Of a DNA stretch of 64,000 nucleotides, positions 8,652 through 20,917 are shown one piece after another (position 1 is the first letter of the stretch; the number at the start of each line of letters is the position of its first letter). A program made the translations under genes and the position numbers. Source of the stretch: Pseudomonas syringae CC1557 (lineage in GTDB: Bacteria; Pseudomonadota; Gammaproteobacteria; Pseudomonadales; Pseudomonadaceae); the NCBI RefSeq assembly GCF_000452705.1, contig NZ_CP007014.1:3531001-3595000 (forward strand), given 5' to 3'. Under the pieces are notes generated by a model that made no database searches, was not told the DNA's origin, and worked only from the letters and a program-made list of their open reading frames with translations.

Positions 8652-9044
8652 ATGAAATTCGCCATCTCGCTTTTTTCCGCCGCACATGCGCCCTCCTCGC
8701 GGCGTGCGCTGTTGTTTTCCAAAGCGGTGCTCGCAGGCGGGCATGAAATCGTCCGGTTGTTTTTTTATCAGGACGGCGTACACAGCGCGTCGGCCAACGT
8801 CGTGACGCCACAGGACGAACAGGATCTGGCGCAGCAATGGCGTGATTTCATTGTCGAGCACAGTCTGGACGGCGTGGTGTGCATCGCCGCTGCGTTGCGT
8901 CGTGGCGTACTGGATGCTCAAGAAGCCGAACGCTATCAGCGTCCAGCCGCGAATCTGCTTGAACCATGGGAATTGTCCGGGCTGGGTCAGTTGCACGACG
9001 CTGTGCAATCCGCCGACCGTCTGATCTGCTTTGGAGGGCCGTGA
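8652..9044 (+). CDS. tusD: Sulfurtransferase TusD
   Basis: A 130-residue DsrE-family subunit of the TusBCD complex, which passes persulfide sulfur from TusA to TusE for the 2-thio modification of tRNA wobble uridine by MnmA. The conserved catalytic cysteine is visible as C77 in DGVVCIAAALRRGV, at the expected place relative to E. coli Cys78. The N-terminus MKFAISLFSAAHAPSSRRAL and FYQDGVHSAS match the family. ATG 8652 is the natural start. It is the first gene of a tightly packed tusD-tusC-tusB-tusE-trpD2 operon. The MnmA that uses this sulfur is also encoded in the window, at 30893. Confidence 0.95.
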   Translation: MKFAISLFSAAHAPSSRRALLFSKAVLAGGHEIVRLFFYQDGVHSASANVVTPQDEQDLAQQWRDFIVEHSLDGVVCIAAALRRGVLDAQEAERYQRPAANLLEPWELSGLGQLHDAVQSADRLICFGGP

Positions 9045-9045
9045 G

Positions 9046-9408
9046 ATGCCCCGCTCATTATTGATTGTCAGCCGCCAAGCGCCGTGGTCCGGCCCAGGTG
9101 CCCGCGAGGCGCTGGACATCGTGCTGGCAGGCGGCGCGTTCGACTTGCCGGTCGGCCTGCTGTTTCTGGATGACGGTGTTTTTCAATTGTCTCCACACCA
9201 GGCTCCGGGCGCCCTGCAGCAGAAAGACCTGACCGCAAACCTGAAAGCGTTGTCGATGTTCGGTGTCGAAGACCTGTATGCCTGTGGGCAGAGTCTGGCT
9301 GAGCGTGGCATTGCTGCCAGCACACTGGGTCAAGAGATCACTCAACTGGTCGCACGGCCCGAGTTGTCTGCACTGTTTGACCGCTACGACGAGGTGATTA
9401 CGATCTGA
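9046..9408 (+). CDS. tusC: Sulfur relay protein TusC
   Basis: A 120-residue DsrF-type subunit of the TusBCD heterohexamer. It begins MPRSLLIVSRQAPWSGPGAR and has the DsrE-like alpha/beta fold pattern (ALDIVLAGGAFDLPVGLLFLDDGVFQL). It starts one base after the tusD stop and overlaps the tusB start (TGATG), so translation is probably coupled. TusC subunits lack the essential catalytic role of TusD and are structural. Confidence 0.93.
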   Translation: MPRSLLIVSRQAPWSGPGAREALDIVLAGGAFDLPVGLLFLDDGVFQLSPHQAPGALQQKDLTANLKALSMFGVEDLYACGQSLAERGIAASTLGQEITQLVARPELSALFDRYDEVITI

Positions 9409-9707
9409 TGGCTACCTTGCACGTTCTTTCTCACTCCCCCTTCTCTGACACCCGCCTGGACAGCTGCCTGCGCCTGCTGGGCAGTAGCGACGGTGTGTTG
9501 CTGTGTGGCGATGCCACTTACGCGTTAACAGCGGCCAGCGTTCAGTTGCAGAACCTGCACACCCTGATCGGCTCATCGCAGCTGTTCGTCCTCGACGAGG
9601 ACGTAAAGGCGCGCAATCTGCCGCTTCCTGCAGGTGTAGAGAGCATTGACTACCCGGCCTTCGTGGAACTGTCGCTGCGCTTCGACAAGGTCAATACCTG
9701 GTTATGA
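9408..9707 (+). CDS. tusB: Sulfur relay protein TusB
   Basis: A 99-residue DsrH-type subunit of TusBCD (MATLHVLSHSPFSDTRLDSC, then LLGSSDGVLLCGDATYAL). Its ATG overlaps the tusC stop by one base, and its own stop overlaps the tusE start (ATGA). Length is typical for the family (about 95-100 residues). It completes the TusBCD complex. Confidence 0.93.
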   Translation: MATLHVLSHSPFSDTRLDSCLRLLGSSDGVLLCGDATYALTAASVQLQNLHTLIGSSQLFVLDEDVKARNLPLPAGVESIDYPAFVELSLRFDKVNTWL

Positions 9708-10039
9708 AACAGTTGATCATTGACGGACGCACCCTCGAACTGGACAAGGACGGATTTCTCCAGGACCTCAACGACTGGTCAATGGACGTTGCGCATGCCT
9801 TGTCTGCCAGGGAAGGTATCGTCCTGAGCGCCGAGCACATTGAAATCCTCCAGTTACTGCGCGATTTCTACGCCGAGTTTCAGCTCTCGCCCGCCACTCG
9901 GCCATTGATCAAATACACCGCACTGAAGCTGGGCGTGGAAAAAGGCAACAGCCTGCACCTCAACCGCCTGTTCAACGGCACCCCTGCCAAACTTGCCGCC
10001 AAGCTGGCGGGCCTGCCAAAGCCGACCAATTGCATATGA
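9704..10039 (+). CDS. tusE: Sulfur acceptor TusE (DsrC family)
   Basis: A 111-residue DsrC-family protein that receives sulfur from TusD and delivers it to MnmA. The C-terminal sequence LPKPTNCI places the essential cysteine at residue 110, second from the end, as in other TusE proteins. The N-terminal GRTLELDKDGFLQDLNDWS is characteristic. It overlaps tusB by four bases and the following trpD2 by four bases. Confidence 0.95.
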   Translation: MKQLIIDGRTLELDKDGFLQDLNDWSMDVAHALSAREGIVLSAEHIEILQLLRDFYAEFQLSPATRPLIKYTALKLGVEKGNSLHLNRLFNGTPAKLAAKLAGLPKPTNCI

Positions 10040-11037
10040 ACGACTACGCACCGCTGGTGACCGAAACGCCGGAAGAACATCCCTTCGCCCCCTTCGTCCG
10101 CATCCTTGGCAAAGGCAAACGCGGCGCACGCAACCTGACTCGCGAGGAAGCGCGCGAGGCTATGGGCATGCTGCTTGACGAAAAAGTCGAGGACACCCAG
10201 CTCGGCGCATTCCTGATGTTGCTGCGTCACAAGGAAGAAAGCCCCGAGGAACTGGCAGGTTTCACTGAGGCACTGCGCGAACGCCTGAATGCCCCGGCCA
10301 TGCACGTGGACATCGACTGGCCGACCTACGCTGGCAAGAAGCGCCACCTGCCGTGGTTCCTGCTGGCGGCCAAGTGCCTGGCACAGAACGGCGTGAAGAT
10401 CCTCCTGCACGGCGGTGGCGCGCATACCGCAGGACGCCTGTACACCGAACAGTTGCTGGGTTTGCTGGATATCCCGCTGTGCCGTAACTGGGCAGCGGTC
10501 GAAATCGCGCTCGGGCAGGAAAACCTGGCGTTTATCCCGCTCGCCGACTGGGCGCCGCAGCTGCAACGCATGATCGACCTGCGCAATACGCTAGGCCTGC
10601 GCTCTCCCATTCATTCGCTGGCGCGCATTCTCAATCCGCTGCAAGCGCGCTGTGGCCTGCAGAGCATCTTTCATCCGGGCTACCAGAGCGTACACCGCGA
10701 TGCCAGCAGCCTGCTGGGCGACAACGCCATTGTGGTCAAGGGTGACGGCGGCGAGATCGAGATCAACCCCGACACCATCAGCCATCTGTATGGCACGACG
10801 GGTGGACAGCCCTGGGACGAGGAATGGCCAGCGCTTTCGCCGCGTCGGCACGTCAAACCGGCCACCCTTGATCCTCAGCAATTGCTGGCCTTGTGGCGCG
10901 GCGAGCTTGAGGACAGCTATCCGCAACTGGCATTGATTTCAACCATGGCGCTTGCACTGCGCGGCCTGGGCGTCGCTCGCGACGAGGCTTTCCAGCAAGC
11001 TCAAACGTTCTGGGATCGCCGCGACAAGACCTTATGA
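10036..11037 (+). CDS. TrpD2/YbiB-like phosphoribosyltransferase-fold protein
   Basis: A 333-residue homologue of E. coli YbiB (TrpD2), which has the anthranilate phosphoribosyltransferase fold but binds nucleic acids and is linked to DNA damage, not tryptophan synthesis. It begins MNDYAPLVTETPEEHPFAPF and contains LTREEAREAMGMLLDEKVED and LLHGGGAHTAGRLYTEQLL, the family's altered glycosyltransferase motifs. ATG 10036 overlaps the tusE stop (ATGA); an upstream TTG in frame is less likely. It is the last gene of the tus operon in this window, and no strong terminator is seen before the next gene. Confidence 0.85.
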   Translation: MNDYAPLVTETPEEHPFAPFVRILGKGKRGARNLTREEAREAMGMLLDEKVEDTQLGAFLMLLRHKEESPEELAGFTEALRERLNAPAMHVDIDWPTYAGKKRHLPWFLLAAKCLAQNGVKILLHGGGAHTAGRLYTEQLLGLLDIPLCRNWAAVEIALGQENLAFIPLADWAPQLQRMIDLRNTLGLRSPIHSLARILNPLQARCGLQSIFHPGYQSVHRDASSLLGDNAIVVKGDGGEIEINPDTISHLYGTTGGQPWDEEWPALSPRRHVKPATLDPQQLLALWRGELEDSYPQLALISTMALALRGLGVARDEAFQQAQTFWDRRDKTL

Positions 11038-11145
11038 TCTATCGGCTGTGGCGATAACCAGCGTCCATAATCTTGCGCTTTTCAAATCGAACCGACGCGC
11101 CTGAACTGACCTCCAAGTTCTATCACTCAGCAACGGGAGTCAGAC

Positions 11146-12144
11146 ATGGGCCTTCTGGTCGAAGGACGCTGGCAAGACCAGTGGTACGAAAGCAGCAAAG
11201 ACGGTGCATTCCAACGCGAGAGCGCACAGCGTCGCAACTGGGTCACGGTCGACGGGCAGCCTGGGCCATCCGGCGAGGGTGGTTTTACTGCTGAAGCAGG
11301 TCGCTACCACCTTTACGTGTCGCTGGCGTGCCCGTGGGCGCATCGCACGCTGATCCTGCGCAAGCTGAAAGGCCTGGAAGACCTGATCGATGTTTCAGTG
11401 GTCAGTTACCTGATGCTGGAGAACGGCTGGACTTTCGACCAGCAGAAAGGCTCTAGCGGGAATGCGCTGGATGGTCTGCAGTACCTTCACCAACGCTACA
11501 CCGCGGATGACCCTGAATACACAGGGCGCGTAACGGTGCCGGTGCTATGGGACAAGCAACAGCAACGCATCGTCAGTAACGAGTCGGCGGAAATCATCCG
11601 TATGTTCAACTCTGCTTTTGACGAACTGACCGGCAACACGCTGGATTTCTATCCCAAGGCGTTAACACCGAGCATTGACGAGCTCAATGAGCAGATTTAC
11701 CCGAACGTTAACAATGGTGTGTATCGGGCAGGATTTGCGACGTCGCAAGGCGCTTACGAAGAAGCATTCGACGATGTATTTACCGAGCTGGATGCGCTGG
11801 AAAAGCTCCTGGGAGAGAAGCGCTACCTGACTGGCGAACACCTGACCGAGGCCGATATACGCTTGTTCACCAGCATCGTGCGCTTTGATGCGGTTTATTA
11901 CAGCCATTTCAAATGCAACCTGCGGCGTATTGCAGACTATCCAAACCTGAGCAACTGGCTGCGCGAGCTCTACCAATGGCCGGGCGTCGCCGAGACCGTG
12001 GATTTCGAGCACATCAAAGGTCACTACTACGGCAGCCATCGCACCATCAACCCGACCGGAATCATCCCCAAGGGGCCAGCGCTGAATCTGCACGCTTCTC
12101 ACGATCGTGAGCGTCTGTCCGGCAAAGGCGTCTGGAAGCGGTAA
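11146..12144 (+). CDS. yqjG: Glutathionyl-hydroquinone reductase (Xi-class GST)
   Basis: A 332-residue cytoplasmic enzyme that reduces glutathionyl-hydroquinones with glutathione. The N-terminal thioredoxin fold holds the catalytic C62 in SLACPWAHRTLILRKLKG, the CPWAHR signature that separates Xi-class enzymes from ordinary GSTs. The Y-rich C-terminal helical domain (RFDAVYYSHFKCNLRRI, HIKGHYYGSHRTINPTGI) is also diagnostic. The start MGLLVEGRWQDQWYE is preceded by CAACGGGAGTC with a GGAG ribosome site. It is probably monocistronic, ending against the convergent cysG with a shared hairpin. Confidence 0.93.
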   Translation: MGLLVEGRWQDQWYESSKDGAFQRESAQRRNWVTVDGQPGPSGEGGFTAEAGRYHLYVSLACPWAHRTLILRKLKGLEDLIDVSVVSYLMLENGWTFDQQKGSSGNALDGLQYLHQRYTADDPEYTGRVTVPVLWDKQQQRIVSNESAEIIRMFNSAFDELTGNTLDFYPKALTPSIDELNEQIYPNVNNGVYRAGFATSQGAYEEAFDDVFTELDALEKLLGEKRYLTGEHLTEADIRLFTSIVRFDAVYYSHFKCNLRRIADYPNLSNWLRELYQWPGVAETVDFEHIKGHYYGSHRTINPTGIIPKGPALNLHASHDRERLSGKGVWKR

Positions 12145-12165
12145 TCTGTTTGTTTGTAACGAGAT

Positions 12166-12187
12166 GGATAGCCCGAGCGGGCTATCC
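12166..12187. terminator. Hairpin between convergent yqjG and cysG
   Basis: Perfect 10-bp arms ggatagcccg and cgggctatcc around a 2-base centre, in the 53-base gap between the two convergent stops. Neither side has a good T-run, so it is a plausible but weak bidirectional terminator. Confidence 0.6.
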
Positions 12188-12197
12188 GCCTTCAAAC

Positions 12198-13592
12198 TCA
12201 GACTGTCGCCTGAGCGCCCTCGAACCATGCCAGTTTTTCACGCAGCTTGACCACTTCTCCGATGATCACCAGCGTCGGTGCATGCACCTCATGCTCGGCG
12301 ACCATTTGCGGAAGGTTGGCCAGGGTGCCGGTGAACACTCGCTGATTGACAGTCGTACCCTGCTGGATCAACGCCGCTGGGGTATCGGCAGAGCGACCAT
12401 GTTTGATCAGTTGCTCGCAAATGACCGGCAGACCGATCAGCCCCATGTAAAACACCAGCGTCTGAGCAGGCGCTACCAGATCAGACCAGGGCAGGTCTGT
12501 CGTGCCGTTTTTCAGATGGCCCGTGATGAAGCGCACGGATTGCGCATGATCACGGTGCGTCAGCGGGATGCCCGCGTAGGCGGCACAGCCACTGGCCGCG
12601 GTGATGCCCGGAACGACTTGAAACGGGATGCCGTGTGCCGCCAGTTCTTCGATTTCCTCGCCACCCCGGCCAAAGATAAACGGGTCGCCGCCTTTCAGAC
12701 GCACCACCCGCTTGCCCTGTTTGGCCAGTGCAACCAGTTGCTGGTTGATCTGTTCCTGAGGAACCGCATGTTCCGCACGCCGCTTGCCGACATAGACACG
12801 CTCGGCATCGCGACGGCACAGATCAAGAATCGTCGGCGCAACCAGACGGTCGTAGAGCACCACATCCGCTTGCTGCATCAGGCGTAGCGCGCGGAAGGTC
12901 AACAGGTCAGGATCACCCGGACCGGCGCCCACCAGGTAAACCTCTCCGGTTTCCGCAGGCGGCTCGCCTGCGATCTTGGCGATCAGCATGCGCTCGGCCT
13001 CCGCGCCCTGCCCGGCCAGTTGGCGATCGGCGATGGCCCCCTGAAAAACTTCCTCCCAGAACGCCCGACGCTGCTGCACGTTCGGAAACAGGCCTTTGAC
13101 CTGATTGCGAAAACGAGCGGCCAGCCCGGCAAGCTGGCCGTAAGAGGACGGAATCCAGGTTTCCAGCTTGGCACGGATCAGGCGCGCCAGCACCGGCGCA
13201 TCGCCGCCACTGGAGACAGCAATGACCAAGGGTGAACGATCGACGATCGCCGGAAAGATCACCGTACACAGCGCAGGAGCATCCACCACATTGACCGGCA
13301 CACAGCGCAGCCGGGCGTCGTGGGAAACTTGCGCGTTGAGCGGTTCGTCATCCGTTGCAGCAATGATCAGCACACAGCCGTCCAGATCACTTTCGCTGTA
13401 ACCGCGCAAAATCAGCTCACCGCCGCTTTGAACGACCAGCTCGCGCAACTGGGTTTCGATTTCCGGCGCAACCACCCGCAGCACAGCGCCTGCGTCAGCG
13501 ATCAGACGAGATTTGCGCAGGGCGATTTCACCGCCGCCGACCACCAGCACGCGGCTGCCACGCAGGTTATGGAACAGCGGCAGGAATTCCAT
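12198..13592 (-). CDS. cysG: Siroheme synthase CysG (trifunctional)
   Basis: A 464-residue enzyme that makes siroheme from uroporphyrinogen III for sulfite and nitrite reductases. The N-terminal dehydrogenase/ferrochelatase domain (about 1-200) opens with the NAD site [18 protein letters not shown]. The C-terminal uroporphyrinogen-III methyltransferase domain (about 216-460) carries [38 protein letters not shown] and [20 protein letters not shown]. It directly abuts the serS stop with no gap, so it is translated from the same message. Length matches E. coli CysG (457). Confidence 0.96.
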   Translation of the reverse strand: MEFLPLFHNLRGSRVLVVGGGEIALRKSRLIADAGAVLRVVAPEIETQLRELVVQSGGELILRGYSESDLDGCVLIIAATDDEPLNAQVSHDARLRCVPVNVVDAPALCTVIFPAIVDRSPLVIAVSSGGDAPVLARLIRAKLETWIPSSYGQLAGLAARFRNQVKGLFPNVQQRRAFWEEVFQGAIADRQLAGQGAEAERMLIAKIAGEPPAETGEVYLVGAGPGDPDLLTFRALRLMQQADVVLYDRLVAPTILDLCRRDAERVYVGKRRAEHAVPQEQINQQLVALAKQGKRVVRLKGGDPFIFGRGGEEIEELAAHGIPFQVVPGITAASGCAAYAGIPLTHRDHAQSVRFITGHLKNGTTDLPWSDLVAPAQTLVFYMGLIGLPVICEQLIKHGRSADTPAALIQQGTTVNQRVFTGTLANLPQMVAEHEVHAPTLVIIGEVVKLREKLAWFEGAQATV

Positions 13593-15263
<1,671 letters not shown>

Positions 15264-15264
<1 letters not shown>

Positions 15265-16586
15265 CACTTTCTCCGTTTGCGCGGACTGGCATCGTCCAGT
15301 GCAGTCAAACGCCTGAGTTTCTCGCCGATTTTCAGCTCCAGGCCACGCGGGACGGGCTGGTAATACTGACGCGGCTCCAGTTCATCCGGGAAATAGTCCT
15401 CACCTGCGGCATAGGCTTCCGGCTCGTCGTGCGCATAGCGGTATTCTTCGCCATAACCAAGCTGCTTCATCAGCTTGGTCGGCGCATTGCGCAGATGCAG
15501 AGGAACCTCAAGCGAGCCATGCTCACCCGCTTCGCGCATCGCCGCCTTGAACGCCATGTACACCGCGTTGCTTTTAGGCGCGCAGGCCAGATAGACAATC
15601 GCCTGTGCGACTGCCAGCTCACCTTCAGGGCTGCCCAGGCGCTCTTGCACATCCCAGGCGGACATGCACAGCGGCAACGCACGCGGGTCGGCGTTGCCGA
15701 TGTCTTCGCTGGCCATGCGCACCACACGGCGGGCCAGATACAGCGGGTCGCAACCACCGTCGATCATTCGGGCAAACCAGTACAGCGCCGCATCGGGGTT
15801 CGAGCCACGTATGGACTTGTGCAGGGCCGATATCTGGTCATAGAACGCCTCGCCGCCCTTGTCAAAGCGGCGTCGGCTATCACCCAGCAGGCTCTGCAAC
15901 AATTCGACATCAATCTCGCTGCCATCCTCGGCCAGATCGGACGCGTTCTCCAGCAGGTTAAGCATGCGACGGCCATCGCCATCAGCGGCGGACATGAGGA
16001 TCGCAAAGCCTTCATCACTCAGGGTCAGCTTGCGCTGGCCGAGGCCCCGGTCTTCAGTCAAGGCGCGATTGACCAGCTTGCGCAACGCTGCTTCGTCCAG
16101 GCTCTTGAGCACGTAGACACGCGCGCGTGAAAGCAGAGCATTGTTGAGTTCGAACGAAGGATTCTCGGTGGTGGCACCGATGAAAATCAATGTGCCGTCT
16201 TCTACGTAGGGCAGAAATGCATCCTGCTGCGACTTGTTGAAGCGGTGCACTTCATCGACGAACAGAATCGTGCGCTTGCCGTATTGTCCGGCCTGCTGCT
16301 TGGCAACCTCAACCGCCTGACGAATTTCCTTGACCCCGGCCAGCACCGCCGAAACAGTCTCGAAATGCGCGTCCGAAACCTTGGCCAGCAGCCTCGCCAA
16401 CGTGGTCTTGCCGACCCCCGGAGGGCCCCAGAAAATCATCGAGTGCAACGCACCCTGCTCCAGCGCTTCACGCAAAGGCTTGCCATGCGCAAGCACATGC
16501 TCCTGCCCGACATACTCATCCAGATTGGTGGCACGCAGGCGTGCAGCCAGAGGCTGAGCTATCGGTTCGCGGCTGAACAGGTCCAT
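15264..16586 (-). CDS. rarA: Replication-associated recombination ATPase RarA (MgsA)
   Basis: A 440-residue AAA+ ATPase related to clamp-loader subunits that acts at stalled forks. Walker A is GPPGVGKT at residues 54-61 and Walker B is LFVDEVHRF at about 108-116; sensor 1 follows in [20 protein letters not shown]. The C-terminal tetramerisation region contains [20 protein letters not shown]. It lies 18 bases downstream of lolA and overlaps crcB. Length and motif order match E. coli RarA (447). Confidence 0.96.
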
Positions 16587-16604
16587 GGTCGGAATTAAAC
16601 CCTT

Positions 16605-17228
16605 TTACTCTTGAATGACATCAGCGCCCTTTGGCACGTCGAACTTGAACTTGCTCGCCGGGATCGGCTCGTTGGCCTTGACCCCGGTGAACAGGATGTT
16701 GGTGCGCTGACCCACGCTGTCGATCAACTGCATGTCGTTGATCACACCGTTGCGAAACGACAGACGCAGGCTGTCGAACAGCGTGTCCTTGGTCTTGGGC
16801 TTGAGCACAAAGTCGATCACGCCACCGGCTTCCTTGGCAGTGATATCGAAACTTTCGCTGATCTTCGACACGTCACCGGACAGCAGCAGTGCCGGGGTCT
16901 GGGTCAGGCGCTGATCGAGCTTCTTGATGGTGACCTGCTCCAGGTCAGGGTCCCACAAGGAAACCTTCTTGCCGTCGGAAACCATCAGCTGTTCTTGCGG
17001 AGCATCGGTGTGCCAGTTGAACAGGCCAGGACGCTGCAAGGCCATTTCGCCCGCTGTTTCCTGTAATTGCGTACCGCCACCATCAAGGGTCAGCTGTGAG
17101 AATCGTGCAGTCAGTGTCTGGGATTTTTCCAGCAACTGGGTCAGGCGTGCCACGTCCTTGCTGTCAGCGTGGGCGGAGATCACGGAAAAAGTCAGTGCGG
17201 TGGCCAACAGCATGCGGGTAAGGCGCAT
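16605..17228 (-). CDS. lolA: Outer-membrane lipoprotein carrier LolA
   Basis: A 207-residue periplasmic chaperone that takes lipoproteins from LolCDE to LolB. It has a Sec signal peptide ([21 protein letters not shown], cleaved near residue 21) followed by the half-barrel LolA domain, including [20 protein letters not shown] and [17 protein letters not shown]. Start 17228 is chosen because GAGG lies 10 bases upstream; the alternative ATG at 17240 has no ribosome site. It sits 75 bases downstream of ftsK and upstream of rarA in the minus-strand operon. Confidence 0.95.
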   Translation of the reverse strand: MRLTRMLLATALTFSVISAHADSKDVARLTQLLEKSQTLTARFSQLTLDGGGTQLQETAGEMALQRPGLFNWHTDAPQEQLMVSDGKKVSLWDPDLEQVTIKKLDQRLTQTPALLLSGDVSKISESFDITAKEAGGVIDFVLKPKTKDTLFDSLRLSFRNGVINDMQLIDSVGQRTNILFTGVKANEPIPASKFKFDVPKGADVIQE

Positions 17229-17303
17229 GGGATTCCTCATTGTGTCGAAGATGATGCGGCAACGTGCGTACACGCTGCCGCCGCAATCCTGGGGTGGTAA
17301 AGC

Positions 17304-19709
17304 TCAGTCGCGCATCGGCGCCGGCGCGATGACTTCGCGCGAGCCATTGGTGTTCATGGATGTCACGACGCCGGCCATTTCCATCGCCTCGATCATGCGT
17401 GCAGCGCGGTTGTAACCGATCTTGAGCTTGCGCTGAACGGCAGAAATAGAAGCACGACGGCTTTCGAGCACGAACTTCACGGCTTCATCGTAAAGGGCGT
17501 CGCTCTCGCTATCGTCGCTGCCCTCGCCACTGCCGCCGTCAAAGCCGCTACCGGCCTCTTCCACACCTGCAAGAATATCGTCGTTGTATTCCGGAGAGCC
17601 GCGCAGTTTCCACGCTTCTACGACACGATGCACTTCTTCGTCGGAAACAAACGCACCGTGGACACGAATGGGCAGACTGGTGCCGGGCGGCATGTACAGC
17701 ATGTCACCGTGGCCCAGCAGCTGCTCGGCGCCGCCCTGGTCGATGATGGTTCGGGAGTCGATCTTGCTCGATACCTGAAACGCCATTCGCGTCGGGATGT
17801 TGGCCTTGATCAGACCGGTAATTACATCCACCGACGGACGCTGAGTCGCGAGGATCAGGTGAATACCGGCGGCACGGGCCTTCTGCGCAATACGGGCGAT
17901 GAGTTCTTCGACCTTTTTGCCGACGATCATCATCATGTCGGCAAACTCGTCCACTACTACCACGATGGTCGGCAACTTGGTCAGTAATGGCGCTTCATCG
18001 TGAATGCTTTCGCGCTTGTACAGCGGATCGGCCAGTGGCTCGCCAGCGTCCTGGGCATCCTTGACTTTCTGGTTGAAGCCGGAAAGGTTACGCACGCCCA
18101 TCTTCGCCATCAGCTTGTAGCGGCGCTCCATCTCGGCAACGCTCCAGCGCAAGGCGTTGGCGGCGTCTTTCATGTCGGTCACGACCGGACAGAGCAAATG
18201 CGGAATGCCTTCGTAGATTGAGAGCTCAAGCATTTTCGGGTCAATCATGATCAGTTTGGCGTCTTCCGGGCCAGACTTGAACAGGATCGACAGGATCATG
18301 GCGTTGACACCCACCGATTTACCGGAACCGGTCGTACCGGCCACCAGCAAGTGCGGCATTTTCGCCAGATCGGTGATAACCGGTTTGCCGCCGATATCGT
18401 GGCCCAGAGCCAGCGTCACAGGTGACTTGGCGTTATCGTATTCAGGCGTCGACAGCACTTCAGAGAAGCGCACGATCTGCCGGTCTTCGTTGGGAATCTC
18501 GATGCCGACGGTGGTCTTGCCGGGGATGACTTCCACGACCCGGACGCTGGTCACGGCCAACGAGCGCGCAAGGTCCTTGGCCAGGTTGGAAATGCGACTG
18601 ACCTTGACGCCTGCAGCAGGCTGAATCTCGTAACGGGTGATGACCGGACCGGGGTGAATGGAGTCCACCGAGACTTCAACACCAAACTCCTTGAGCTTGA
18701 TTTCCAACAGATGACCCACTGCGGCCAGCGATTCCGGCGAGTAATTAAGCTGTTTCTTTTCCGCCGGATCGAGGATCGAGATCGGCGGCAGCGTGCCTTC
18801 GACCGCGCTGTCGACGAACAATGGCGCCTGCTTTTCCTTTTGCACGCGTTTGCTAGGCTCGGCAGGCTTTGCAGGTGCTGGCGCGATGACCGCAGGCACG
18901 TGCTTTTCACGCTCGGTCATGTGTTTGCTCAGCGACACTTCGCGCTCGATCAGACGCTCGCGGGCCTTGGCCTGCTCGCGACGATCCGGGGCGACAGGCG
19001 CCACCACGTCGTTGACCTGCATATCGACCTCGCGCAATTGCGCAACCATCTGCTTGCGCTCGGCGCGGGCAGTCCACCACCGGTTGGCAGCGCCTTGAAA
19101 CAGCTCGAACAGGTCCAGCGTGATCTTGCCGGTGATGTCCATCACCTTGAACCATGACAGGTCGGTAAACACCGTCAGGCCGAACAGAAACAGGGCGATG
19201 AACAGCAAGGTGCTGCCCTGAATATTCAGGGCCTTCTTGGCCAGATCGCCCAGTACTTCGCCCAGCACACCGCCCGCAGACCCGGGAAAGCCTGCCGAAA
19301 AATGGAAATGGATATGCGCCAGTGCCGCACCGGCCAGTATCAGGAACACCAGCCCGATCAGGCGCCAGGAGAACAGCCAGCCACTCCATTGCCACGGCTC
19401 GTGGCGGTGACGAAACACCTGCCAGGCCTTGATCGCCAGCAGCAACGGAAATATGTAGGCGAAATAGCCGAGCACCATGAACAGAATGTCGGCACAGAAC
19501 GCGCCAGCACGCCCGGCAGCATTTTGAACCTGCGCGGCATTGCTGCTGGTATGGCTCCAGCCGGGATCGCTCTGATCGTAGGTCAACAAAGCCATCATCA
19601 GATACAGGCACAGGGCGCCAAAGGCGATCAGGGCCCCTTCCTTGAGCCTGTAGTGCAGTTGCTGTCGCCAAAGCGGAACAGCGCTGGGTGCTGGGGTGGA
19701 TTTCTTCAA
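17304..19709 (-). CDS. ftsK: DNA translocase FtsK
   Basis: An 801-residue septal DNA motor that pumps chromosome dimers to dif and activates XerCD. The N-terminus (about 25-185) holds four to five membrane segments. A short charged linker (about 205-300) replaces the long one of E. coli. The RecA-like motor has Walker A GTTGSGKS at 458-465 and the Walker B region [16 protein letters not shown]. The C-terminal gamma winged helix (about 730-795) contains [20 protein letters not shown] for reading KOPS. The size is typical for Pseudomonas FtsK. Confidence 0.97.
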   Translation of the reverse strand: MKKSTPAPSAVPLWRQQLHYRLKEGALIAFGALCLYLMMALLTYDQSDPGWSHTSSNAAQVQNAAGRAGAFCADILFMVLGYFAYIFPLLLAIKAWQVFRHRHEPWQWSGWLFSWRLIGLVFLILAGAALAHIHFHFSAGFPGSAGGVLGEVLGDLAKKALNIQGSTLLFIALFLFGLTVFTDLSWFKVMDITGKITLDLFELFQGAANRWWTARAERKQMVAQLREVDMQVNDVVAPVAPDRREQAKARERLIEREVSLSKHMTEREKHVPAVIAPAPAKPAEPSKRVQKEKQAPLFVDSAVEGTLPPISILDPAEKKQLNYSPESLAAVGHLLEIKLKEFGVEVSVDSIHPGPVITRYEIQPAAGVKVSRISNLAKDLARSLAVTSVRVVEVIPGKTTVGIEIPNEDRQIVRFSEVLSTPEYDNAKSPVTLALGHDIGGKPVITDLAKMPHLLVAGTTGSGKSVGVNAMILSILFKSGPEDAKLIMIDPKMLELSIYEGIPHLLCPVVTDMKDAANALRWSVAEMERRYKLMAKMGVRNLSGFNQKVKDAQDAGEPLADPLYKRESIHDEAPLLTKLPTIVVVVDEFADMMMIVGKKVEELIARIAQKARAAGIHLILATQRPSVDVITGLIKANIPTRMAFQVSSKIDSRTIIDQGGAEQLLGHGDMLYMPPGTSLPIRVHGAFVSDEEVHRVVEAWKLRGSPEYNDDILAGVEEAGSGFDGGSGEGSDDSESDALYDEAVKFVLESRRASISAVQRKLKIGYNRAARMIEAMEMAGVVTSMNTNGSREVIAPAPMRD

Positions 19710-20176
19710 AACGCTTTATTTCCTGCGCTGTAGCGCGAACATCTCGTTGATTGACCAGAAACGGCTGTCGGACTGCACTGCCTGCTCCCGACTGAAAAAA
19801 GCAGACAGAACCGGTAAGACATGCGTGACAGACGCTTGAATGATAACGCCCGACGCGAGCATTGTACGGCTTTACACGCGCGGAGGTCTGTACGAAAACT
19901 CGTCAGATCGATCTGCAACCACTGAAATATCAGGCTAGCCTTGGTGTTCATCGATAACGCTCAATTTGAGCATGCATTCCGTTTTGTGACAAAGGCTTAT
20001 GGTGTGATTTTATCAACTGCCCACAACTTCAAATGCGTAGACCGGGCTCTGGCGGGCGCACCCTACCGCAAGCTTCCGGTGCGCGCCATAATGGCAACCT
20101 TCTGTGACCACGCTTGTCGCACAGAGTTGCACTCGCAGGCACTGAGCGCCCTCCCCTTCCGAAAAGTCGTGATGCC
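19710..20176. other. Divergent spacer ftsK / aat
   Basis: 467 bases between divergent ftsK and aat. No gene is supported. It contains a perfect short palindrome gctcaattttgagc-like element (gctcaa-t-ttgagc, 19959-19971) and presumably the promoters of both operons. No clear -35/-10 pair was found. Confidence 0.5.
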
Positions 20177-20866
20177 ATGCTGACCTGGTTACAACGCAAC
20201 AGTCTTGATTTCCCGCCGCTGGAAAAGGCCCTTCGTGAACCCAACGGGCTGCTTGCGGCAGGCGGCGATCTGTCTGCCGATCGTCTGATCCAGGCGTATC
20301 GTCATGGCTGCTTCCCTTGGTTTCAGGATGGCCAGCCCATTCTCTGGTGGTCACCCGACCCACGGACTGTACTGTTTCCCGACGAGCTGCATGTCTCACG
20401 CAGCCTTGCCAAACTTCTGCGCCAGGCTCGCTACACAGTGACCTTCGATCAGGATTTTGCTCGCGTGATAGAGGCCTGCGCTGCGCCGCGCAGCTACGCT
20501 GACGGCACCTGGATCACCGACTCGATGCAGAACGCCTATCTGGAACTGCACCAACGCGGTCATGCGCACAGTGTTGAAGTCTGGGATCAGGGCGAACTGG
20601 TCGGGGGGTTGTACGGCTTGGCAATGGGTCAGTTGTTCTTCGGTGAATCCATGTTCAGCCGCGCCGACAACGCTTCCAAATTCGGTTTTGCCACGCTGGT
20701 CGAACGCCTTACAGCCTGGGGCTTTGTGCTGATCGACTGCCAGATGCCCACTCAGCACCTGCACAGCTTCGGTGCCCGCTCGATTCCGCGCCAGACGTTT
20801 GCCGATTATCTCGCGCAATATCTGGACCAGCCGACTGATGCCGACTGGTTACCTAGGCGAGTTTGA
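20177..20866 (+). CDS. aat: Leucyl/phenylalanyl-tRNA--protein transferase
   Basis: A 229-residue enzyme that adds Leu or Phe to proteins with N-terminal Arg or Lys, creating N-degrons read by ClpS, which is encoded 4 kb away. Diagnostic segments are [40 protein letters not shown] and [22 protein letters not shown] 20177 ([16 protein letters not shown]) matches the family N-terminus; the longer reading upstream is not conserved in character. It is the first gene of aat-ate-infA. Confidence 0.96.
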   Translation: MLTWLQRNSLDFPPLEKALREPNGLLAAGGDLSADRLIQAYRHGCFPWFQDGQPILWWSPDPRTVLFPDELHVSRSLAKLLRQARYTVTFDQDFARVIEACAAPRSYADGTWITDSMQNAYLELHQRGHAHSVEVWDQGELVGGLYGLAMGQLFFGESMFSRADNASKFGFATLVERLTAWGFVLIDCQMPTQHLHSFGARSIPRQTFADYLAQYLDQPTDADWLPRRV

Positions 20867-20917
20867 AAGGCTGGCATACACTCATGGCTATGGACTCACC
20901 AACAAAGGGGGGCGACG